From Thereva unica (taxonomy: Eukaryota > Arthropoda > Insecta > Diptera > Therevidae): a DNA stretch of 64,000 bases. The notes under the pieces are model-generated. The model was not told the origin of the DNA and did no database searches. It worked only from the letters and a program-made list of their open reading frames with translations. The position numbers and the translations under genes were made by a program. Of this stretch, positions 56,214 to 64,000 are shown piece after piece. How positions within the stretch are numbered: position 1 is the stretch's first letter; each line of letters starts with the position of its first letter. The stretch is taken from contig OX465281.1 in the NCBI GenBank assembly GCA_949987705.1, forward strand, positions 144,136,876-144,200,875, in the 5' to 3' direction.

Positions 56214-57176
56214 CATCATCATCATTGTGCTCCTTTAATCCCTCATGGGACATAGGGCGGAAACAGTTGCCCTCCAGCGGACTCTGTTTTGCGCGACAGC
56301 TCTCAGCTCCGACCAGGATCTCCCAGTTGTTGCGGCTTCTTCTAGTAGGGTTCTCCTCCACGTTGTTCTAGGTCTTCCTACTCGACGGGAACCTTGCGGA
56401 TTCCAGTCAAGGGCCTGTTTGGCTAGATTTTCGCGTCGCAAGGTGTGGCCAACCCAATTCCATTTCCTTCGCCTGATTTGGTCGTCTATCCTTTCTTGGC
56501 CGGCACGGCGCCATAGTTCTTCGTTTGAAATTCTATCCTGCCAGCGGATTTTTAGGATACGACGCAGGCATCTGTTGACGAAGACTTGTAGGCGCCCTGT
56601 GATGAATTGGGTGACTTTCCATGTTTCGCAACCGTACAAAAGTACTGCCTTCACGTTGGAGTTGAACAGCCGCAATTTGGTGTTAGTTGAGATCTCCGTT
56701 GATCTCCATATGCGGAACAGGCATGCATATGCGCCTCGTGCTTTATTTATTCTGGAACTGACATCTTCTTCTGCACCGCCATTTTCGGTAATAATACTAC
56801 CGAGGTAGCAGAATTTATCGACCAGTTCCACGTCACGGTTATTCAGCGCAGTCCGTTCAATGGTGTTTGCATTTATCCGCATTTCTTTAGTTTTAGTCGG
56901 ATTTAGCCTTAAGCCTGCTGGACTACTTTCTGTTGCCAAATTGTTAATCATGTTTTTGAGGTCCTGGTGTCTGTGGGCCAGCAAACAGATATCATCTGCG
57001 TAGTCGAGATCCTTAAGGCGGTCTAACAAACCCCATTGTATGCCGCCTGTTCTACTATCTAGAGCGCCGACAAGGATGTCATTTATTACTATAAGAAATA
57101 GTAAAGGCGAGAGTAGGCATCCATGTCGTACTCCTGAGCTCGCCTCGAAGCTGTCGGATAATTTTCCATTCTTTTC
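56214..57176 (-). mobile_element. RTE-like LINE, 5' truncated, 14-bp target duplication
   Basis: Flanked by CAGTCTAAAAAAGT at 56,200-56,213 and 57,177-57,190. The same sequence occurs once in repeat R copy 2 (61,720-61,733). On minus, the 3' end carries a short (ATG)n run (56,214-56,226). Only the last part of the RT frame was copied. Confidence 0.92.
56235..57176 (-). pseudogene. RTE-like LINE RT, C-terminal two-thirds
   Basis: On minus from 57,176: SFEASSGVRHGCLLSPLLFL and a short break, then LDRLKDLDYADDICLLAHR (catalytic YADD at about 57,000), GLRLNPTKTKEM, DKFCYLGSIITENGG, VLLYGCETWKVTQ, and the C-terminal RWQDRISNEELW, RRRKWNWVGHTLRR and GRPRTTWRRTLLEE. Open from 57,029 to 56,235 without stops, well preserved. 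The endonuclease and RT fingers are absent through 5' truncation. Confidence 0.9.
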
Positions 57177-57358
57177 CAGTCTAAAAAAGTGGGTTCTCAG
57201 AATTATTCTGTCAGATGGCGCTCTAAGTTATTTCAATTGCTCAATAAATGAGATGGTGCTACTAGTTAGTCGAAAAGTGTTTACTCGAACTCTTGATGCT
57301 AGACGGCATTAGATGATTAACAAAATGTATTCATTTAAAGTGGTTAGTCGCAACTATG

Positions 57359-57569
57359 ATATCAGATTGCGTTAGGTACTATAAAAAACATGTAGTTCAC
57401 AGAACAAATGTACAGTAAAATTTTGAAATACCGAATGCCGAGTTCGTAATCGTAAATTATTTCTAAAAATATGACATACATATTCCTTACAAGTTAGTCA
57501 AATCCAGCACTGTTGATGTCAAATAGCATTCTCTATCATTTCGATGATTAACAAAAAGTGTACGCATGG
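57359..57569. other. No gene seen
   Basis: Short spacer between repeat R copy 1 and the satellite array. Confidence 0.4.
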
Positions 57570-58385
57570 TACGCGTTTCAAGAGGGCGGATTACCATTTT
57601 CTTCACAACCCCCTCGACATGGGTATCAAATGAAAGGGTATGATAAGTAGAATACAATAAGCTATGTCTCTAAATCCATGACGGCTGTCTCAAGAGGGCG
57701 GACTACCATTTCTTCACCACCACCTCGACATAGGTATCAATTGAAAGGGTATCATAAGTAGAATACCATAAGCGATATAATATACTCAATAAATAGTTAA
57801 ATCCACCGAGGCCACCTCAAGAGGACGCATTACCATTTTCTGCACAACCCCCTCGACATGGGTATCAAATGAAAGGGTATGATAAATAGAATACAATAAG
57901 CTATGTCTCTAAATCCATGACGGCTGTCTCAAGAGGGCGGACTACCATTTCTTCACCACCACCTCGACAGAGGTATCAATTGAAAGGGTATCATAAGTAG
58001 AACACCATAAGCGGTATAATATACTCAATATATGGTTAGATCCATGGTGGTCATTTCAAGAGGGCGGATTACCATTTTCTTCACAACCCCCTCGACATGG
58101 GTATCAAATGAAAGGGTATGATAAGTAGAATACAATTAGCAATATAGTATACTCAATAAATAGTTAGATCCACCGAGGCCACCTCAAGAGGACGCATTAC
58201 CATTTTCTTCACAACCCCCTCGACATGGGTATCAAATGAAAGGGTATGATAAGTAGAATACAATAGGCTATGTCTTTATATCCATGGCGGCCATTTCAAG
58301 AGGGCGGACTACCATTTCTTCACCACCACCTCGACATAGGTATCAATTGAAAGGGTATCATAAGTAGAATACCTATAGCTATTGA
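57570..58385. repeat. Satellite S array, inverted relative to 49-51 kb
   Basis: Landmark spacings 111, 128, 111, 128, 128 and 111 bp. Monomers with CTCAAGAGGGCGGATTACCA, GGCTGTCTCAAGAGGGCGGA and CACCTCAAGAGGACGCATTA alternate. Same monomer lengths as the array at 49-51 kb, but in inverted orientation and without its strict three-step order. Confidence 0.9.
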
Positions 58386-59128
58386 AAAAACCTACAAAAC
58401 GGTTTTATATTGAACTTGATAGCTCAAAAACTAAGCGAGTTATGGTAAAAATACCAATTTTTACAGTTATCAAAACCCGTGTATTTTAGAAGATTTCTTC
58501 ATCTTTTCAGACATTGTAGAAGGATAAGGTAGACTTAGAAAGGAGTGAAAATGATTTTTAATTATGTTTTTTGATTTTCTAAATTAAGATCCATAATATA
58601 TAAAATTTTTATTTTTCCTATTTTTTAAATCAAATTTTAATCAGTAGGGGTTGTTTTTATACGGGTTGTTTTTATATGGGTTGTTTTCATAGGCGTTGCA
58701 ACTAATAATTCATTATGCAATGATAATTTCTATCGAATAAACGCTTTAATATACAATTCTACAACTATTTTCGAATAGGGGTAGTTTACACCCCCAAAAA
58801 AACAAAAAGTAACCCTAGGCACATTGGCAACTTTGAAATAGAGGGTAAGCAGAACCCAAATCCAAATTTTGGTGCAAATCGGTGCTGTTTGGCCGGATTT
58901 CCAGGTTTCGCCGTTTTTCCGTGCATTGACTGGACTAAATCAGGTTTGCACATTTAAACAACGACGGGAGTGAATTTAAACTGTTCTAGCGGACTCAGAA
59001 CAAAGGGGGTAAAGCATATCATTTCGATGATCGTTTTTTTTGACAGGCACTCAAATGATCCAGAATGACTGTTTAAGCCATTAACACCCAAATCTAAACT
59101 GTTTGAAATAAACTAATAGTTAATACAT
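58386..59128. other. No gene seen
   Basis: AT-rich sequence. A TACGGGTTGTTTTTATATGGG type local repeat at 58,655-58,690 is the only notable pattern. Confidence 0.45.
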
Positions 59129-59261
59129 CAAGGCAAGCGGTAGTTTGACGAGTTCGTAAGGGCAAACAGCTAAAGCCTTATTTACGCCTAAACATGGAAA
59201 ACAAGGTGTTTGTTTTTATAAAATTATGCGATTTATCACCTTTTTATAAGCAATATAAGTA

Positions 59262-61591
59262 ACTAGCATAAAACCCGCGTGCCTTGCAGCGCCTTTAAAT
59301 AAAAACTGTTTATTATGTGCAATGTTTTCCTTCAAAAAAAAAAAAAAAAAACAAACAAAAAAGTCAGCTGTTATTATATCTAAAAAGGATTTATTATAGT
59401 GCATTTTTTTAATAAATATGGTAAACATGGCATGTATATGTCATCAAGGGAAGTGACATTTTAGGGCATGAGGAACGTTCGTTAAGTTTGTTCGCCTATT
59501 TACGTGGGTGCAAGAAATTATGAAGCAATCACAAATGAATATTAAGTAAAGTAAATTTCGAGTCATTCATTTTTACGTAATTATAGGGATGCACTGTCAA
59601 AATTTCAGCCCTTCAGCTTCAGAGGTTTGGGTTAACCCCATTTCACCCCCTTAGGGGATGAATTTTGAAAAATCGCTTTAATAGTGGATTTCCACGCCAT
59701 TATAGGGATGCACTGTCAAAATTTCATCCCCCTTAGGGGATGAATTTCGAAAAATCGTATTTTAGTGGATGTCCACGTCACTAAAAGGATGCACTGTCAA
59801 AATTTCAGCCCTATAGCTCCAGCGGTTTGGATAGACCCCATTTCACCCCCTTAGGGGATGAATTTCGAAAAATCGCTTTTTAGTGGATGTCCACATCATT
59901 ATAGGGATGCATTGTCAAAATTTCAGCCCTATAGCTCCAGCGGTTTAGGTAAACCCCATTTCCCCCCCTTAGGGAATGAATTTCGAAAAATCGCTTTAAT
60001 AGTGGATTCGCTCGTCATTATAAGGGTGCACTGTCAAAATTTCAGCCCTATAGTTCCAGCGGTTTTGGGTTGACCCCATTTCACCCCCTTAGGGGATGAA
60101 TTTCGCAAAATCGCTTTAATAGTGGATGTCCACGCCATTATAGGGATGCACTGTCAAAATTTCACCAATATAGCTTTAGTGGTTTGGGAAAACCCCATTT
60201 CACCCCCTTAGGGTATGAATTTCGAAAAATCGTATTTTAGTGGATGTCCACGTCATTAAAGGGATGCACTGTCAAAATTTCAGCCCTATAGCTCCAGCGG
60301 TTTGGGTAAACCCCATTTCACCCCCTTAGGGGATGAATTTCGAAAAATCGCTTTTTAGTGGATGTCCACATCATTATAGGGATGCACTGTCAAAATTTCA
60401 GCCCTATAGCTCCAGCGGTTTAGGTAAACCCCATTTCCCCCCCTTAGCGGATGAATTTCGAAAAATCGCTTTAATATTGGATTTCCACCCCATTATAGGG
60501 ATGCACTGTCAAAATTTCAGCCCTATAGCTCCAGCGGTTTGGATAGACCCCATTTCACCCCCTTAGGGGATGAATTTCGCAAAATCGCTTTAATAGTGGA
60601 TGTCCACGCCATTATAGGGATGCACTGTCAAAATTTCACCAATATTGCTTTAGCGGTTTGGAAAAACCCCAATTCACCCCCTTAGGGGATGAATTTCGAA
60701 AAATCGTATTTTAGTAGATGTCCACGACATTAAAGGGATGCACTGTCAAAATTTCAGCCCTACAGCTCCAGCGGTTTAGATAAACCCCATTTCCCCCCTT
60801 AGGGGATGAATTTCGAAAAATCGCTTTAATAGTGGATTTCCACGCCATTATAGGGATGCACTGTCAAAATTTCAGCCCTATAGCTCCAGCGGTTTGGATA
60901 GACCCCATTTCACCCCCTTAGGGGATGAATTTCGAAAAATCGCTTTTTAGTAGATGTCCACATCATTATAGGGATGCACTGTCAAAATTTCAGCCCTATA
61001 GCTCCAGCGGTTTGGGTAAACCCCATTTCACCCCCTTAGGGGATGAATTTCGAAAATCCCTTCTTAGTGGATGTCCACGTCATTATAGGGATGCACTGTC
61101 AAAATTTCAGCCTCATAGCTCCAGCGGTTTGGGTAAACTTCATTTCACCCCCTTAGGGGATGAATTTCGAAAATCGCTTCTTAGTGGATGTCCACGTCAT
61201 TATAGGGATGCACTGTCAAAATTTGAGCCCTATAGCTCCAGCGGTTTGGGTAAACCCCATTTCACCCCCTTAGGGGATGAATTTCGAAAAATCGCTACGG
61301 ACGCACTGTCTAAATTTCAGCCCTTTAGCTCTAGCGGTTTAGGTTGTGCGTTGTCTGTCAATCAGTTACTTTTTATACAATAGAAGAAAAGTAAAGAAAA
61401 AAAATCCCCTTACAACTTATTGAACCCAATTTCACCCCCTTCATCCTGTGCCTGTGTCCGTCTCCAAGGTCTAAACTATGTCTGTTGCAAATTTCATCAA
61501 AATCGGTCCAGCGGCTTAGGCGTGAAAGCGTAACAGACAGACAGACAGACAGACAGACAGAGTTACTTTCGCATTTATAATATTAGTAAGG
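59262..61591 (-). mobile_element. Non-autonomous Helitron with internal minisatellite
   Basis: On minus the 5' end is TCCTTACTAATATTATAAAT and the 3' end GGGTTTTATGCTAGT, preceded by a hairpin with stem GCGTGC/GCACGC-type pairing (GCGCTGCAAGGCACGC, one bulged base). TC at the start, a hairpin about 10 bases before CTAGT, insertion between A and T and no target duplication are the Helitron rules. The R copy 1 empty site (AAGTAATTTTTC near 56,068) confirms the junctions to within one base. Inside: a 118-bp minisatellite and a (CAGA)n run. It encodes no Rep or helicase. Confidence 0.85.
59581..61345. repeat. 118-bp minisatellite, 16 units
   Basis: GCACTGTCAAAATTTCAGCC recurs at spacings 119, 82, 117, 119, 120, 118, 118, 119, 119, 118, 118, 118, 117, 117 and 93 bp. 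Each unit also holds CCCCATTTCACCCCCTTAGG. Where the unit is exactly 117 bp the reading frame is kept, which makes long but meaningless ORFs. Confidence 0.95.
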
Positions 61592-61904
61592 ATTTTTCAT
61601 GTGTAACCGATAACCACAATATAAATAATTTATTATTCCATGAGCTTTTCTTCCTATTTTTCTTATTTTCTTTATTTTTACATTTTTTACAATTCTAAAC
61701 GAACTTTTTTTTTCTCCTTCAGTCTAAAAAAGTGGGTACTCAAAATAATTCTATCAGATGGCGTTATAAGCTGTTTCAACTGCTCAATAAGTGAGATGGT
61801 GCCACTAGTTAGTCGAAAATTGTTTACTCGCACTATTGATGCCAGATGGCATTAGATGATTAACAAAATGTGTTCATATAAAAGTGGTTAGTCACAACTA
61901 TGGT

Positions 61905-62308
61905 GTAGAGAATTTCATTGTCAACAAATTTCAGTCCTCTCACGGGGTTTTATGACCTATAGAAACCGAGATAGGTACGTCGAACCTCTATAAGTCGAAC
62001 CTCGATTATTCGAAAACCTCTGCAGCTCGAGTAATAAGATCTCTTCGTTTCCCTACAAATATTTTACAAGTAAATTGACCTCTATAGCTCGAAAGAAACC
62101 TCTACAGCTCGAATAAAATTTCATGATAAAACCTCCCTAGCTGGAACAAAATTCTTAAAACCTCGCTTTTTCGAAATAAAAAATTAGATAGTAGAGGCAA
62201 ATTCTTACCATTTTTCTCAGTTTGAGAAAGTTATTAGTGATTTACTCAAATTAAGTTCCACAGTGGCTAGCGGTTTCAAATTTTTTATTGCTGTACGTAA
62301 GGAGTAAA
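61905..62308. repeat. CTCGAA-rich repeat, possibly a pogo/Tigger-type end
   Basis: From about 61,980 to 62,170, phrases like ACCTCTATAGCTCGAA and AACCTCGATTATTCGAA recur at irregular spacing. Such sequence is common in the ends of Tigger/pogo-type elements, but no opposite end or transposase is present in the window. Confidence 0.4.
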
Positions 62309-62348
62309 TGTAACTGGCACAATGGCGTTATGCTGTAATAGCATCTGT
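62309..62348 (-). repeat. Gypsy-2 LTR end fragment
   Basis: On minus ends GCCAGTTACA and matches the LTR end at 39,020-39,059 over about 40 bases. Confidence 0.7.
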
Positions 62349-64000
62349 GGACGCCATTATGCTTGGTCATGCCCCATGAGTCAGAAGCCCTGAAGAAGCT
62401 GACTATGGAAGCAATCCCAGACATAAAAAAAATTCTGAAAACTCACCCTCCCTAATCCGCCGAAATAACCGTTAGGGGGGTGTTATGCCGGCCACACGGT
62501 ATACGCTAACTCGCCGGAAGGGGTCGTGGGGTGTGTGGCCGGGGCCGTGCAGTGTGGTTCACCACTTACCTGTATGTCGATTCGAGTTCCTCTTCATGTT
62601 CCTATTCGCATATGGTCGCTCCTTTACGAGCGACATCGTGGATGTATACGCAGTCATTGGACCTGAAAACGAAAGCGAGGCAACCACGAGAGCACACTGA
62701 GAAGGAAATCCGCCCAACCATCCTGGAAAACTTCAATGAAAAATTACCACCTAGTCATGGACCAACACGTATATTCAATCAAAAAGTTCATATTTAATTC
62801 GATAAACCCCATTGGTAACATACATATATCAATCAAAACAATATCACAGAAATCCTGTACAAGTTAATTTCACTTATGATAACAAAAACGTCGTTTCGGC
62901 CAAAACGCGGTTTTTTTGACAATATAAAATATATAAAAATATGTCCTCAAATAATATATGAAAATATGATATCAAATAATATGAACACATGTCATCAAAT
63001 TATATGAAAATATATCAGCAATTACTAGGAAAATGTGACAACAATTAAAAATATGTAAATATGTTAAACACCATTAATGAAGAACTCAATATAAGGAAAG
63101 TTTACGAACAAATTAACAATCAAATAACGAACAAAAAGAACAAGGGAGTTAATTGTGCTACCTCAAAGAAATTTACGAGTTACAATACCAAGTCCTGTTG
63201 TTCGCTCTTACTTCAGTGATGCGCACTAGTCCTTCTTGTACAAATTGTATAAAAGTCTAACGATTTAAAGAATCGTCGACTTCACTTCTGTTAGAATCGC
63301 CGACAACCTCAGTATCACATTAATCTGTGACACAGAACTAATCTCACCTAAATGGCCAGTCAAGGATGGTACAGGTCACCGTCACCTTTGCGTGTAGGGT
63401 AGGGATAAACACCAGCTGCAGCTTTTCTTCGTAACAGCCGCAATAGATTAAAAAAAACATCACAGTCCTTTGTTTAAATTTAAAGGTTCTTGTTTACAGC
63501 ACCAACACCAAACTATATGTGCTGTTGGGTCTACACTGATACTGCCGTGCAACCTAGAATATAGGAAATAAAAATTCTTGATTAACCCTTCACAAAAGGG
63601 TCAATTAGTTCCCTTTTCTTCCTGTCCAGCCGACAGAATTCTTTTTTCCTTTCTCGCCTCAGATGGTCTATTTGCCTATACGACTCCTTATACACATGTC
63701 CATTTCGAGCTCTGTATATAATTTTGCTCCAAGGTGGCTTTAGGGCTTGCACTACAACTAAATACTAGTCCGCCTAGTTATTGGTAATAACAAATATTTA
63801 CAATTTCCGAACTAAAATTGAAAATTGCGGACAAAATGACTGTCCTGTTACTAGCCCCATTTTCTTCTCTCCGAAAAAAAATAATTTTTCTCCCTGTCAA
63901 AAATTTTCTTTTCCTCCCGCCTACTTCGTTTTTATTCTCGAGTCGAATGCAAGGTGATTTCCCAAAAATTTGCTAAATTTCCGCGAGGGGGGAAATAACC
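62349..64000. other. No confirmed gene; possible LTR start near 62,479
   Basis: An ATG at 62,372 opens a 28-codon frame (SEALKKLTMEAIPDIKK) ending at 62,458. A purine tract GTTAGGGGGG and TGTTATGCCGGCC follow, a layout that could be the end of a retrotransposon gene, polypurine tract and LTR start. A TATA-like TGTATAAAAG near 63,249 and AATAAA near 63,568 would fit an LTR. No second LTR is present to test it. The rest is AT-rich without recognisable coding. Confidence 0.3.

Larger units (their letters stand above)
55938..57358 (+). repeat. Repeat R copy 1, split by an RTE-like LINE
   Basis: About 445 bp without the LINE: 55,938-56,213 plus 57,191-57,358. It starts ATCAAGGCAAGCGGTAGTTT, passes through TAACCGATAACCAAAATATA and ends near GTGGTTAGTCGCAACTATG. 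The second copy is at 59,129-61,904 and is split by a Helitron at a different point. Confidence 0.85.
59129..61904 (+). repeat. Repeat R copy 2, split by a Helitron
   Basis: 59,129-59,261 plus 61,592-61,904, about 446 bp. It is interrupted between AATATAAGTA and TTTTTCATGTG, where copy 1 is continuous. Confidence 0.85.

Noticed and set aside
56245..56808. Plus-strand ORF of 187 residues
   Set aside because: Antisense of the well-conserved RTE-like RT C-terminus.
59858..61383. Repetitive ORFs with a 39-residue repeated peptide
   Set aside because: They are translations of the 118-bp minisatellite; frame is kept only where units are 117 bp long, and frames break elsewhere.

Overview
The window is almost wholly transposable elements and satellite DNA. 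I found no convincing host gene, rRNA or standard tRNA gene. The content points to an arthropod, most likely an insect: a BEL/Pao element, a Ty3/gypsy element with a CsRn1-like gag, LOA/I-group, Jockey/CR1-like and RTE-like LINEs, PIF/Harbinger with MADF-BESS partner genes, Helitrons, HINE-like repeats, and three CCTAA units (the insect telomere repeat) at a LINE 3' end. The order of insect cannot be fixed from this sequence.

Layout. 1-0.7 kb: satellite. 2.2-5.1 kb: a complete PIF/Harbinger with 32-bp matching inverted ends, a TAA target duplication, an intact intron-containing DDE transposase and an intact four-exon MADF-BESS gene. 6.2-7.3 kb: a deletion derivative of a second Harbinger family. 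8.2-22.7 kb: a layered nest. A minus-strand LINE is cut by a plus-strand LOA-like LINE, and each of these is cut by one of two oppositely oriented copies of a hairpin-plus-satellite element. A foldback MITE sits in a LINE C-terminal piece at 8.9-9.2 kb. 23.0-31.0 kb: repeat 'A' (about 1.35 kb, with tRNA-like modules) split by a BEL/Pao element. 31.0-34.4 kb: HINE-like repeats and a third A copy with three tRNA-like modules. 34.7-38.9 kb: minus-strand gypsy with an intact pol and a canonical -1 frameshift heptamer. 39.0-43.0 kb: a second, decayed plus-strand gypsy. 43.0-48.7 kb: A copy 2, split by a nearly intact LINE and by a TA-flanked MITE. 49.0-51.3 kb: satellite with a 366-bp higher-order repeat. 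51.6-55.0 kb: a HINE-like repeat, a Helitron Rep remnant and a 446-bp duplication. 55.9-61.9 kb: two copies of repeat 'R', one split by an RTE-like LINE with a 14-bp target duplication and the other by a non-autonomous Helitron with a 118-bp minisatellite; satellite lies between them. 62-64 kb: an LTR end fragment and unrecognised sequence.

The most useful feature of the window is that repeats A and R each occur twice with different insertions. Each copy therefore serves as the empty site for the other, so element ends and target duplications can be read directly.
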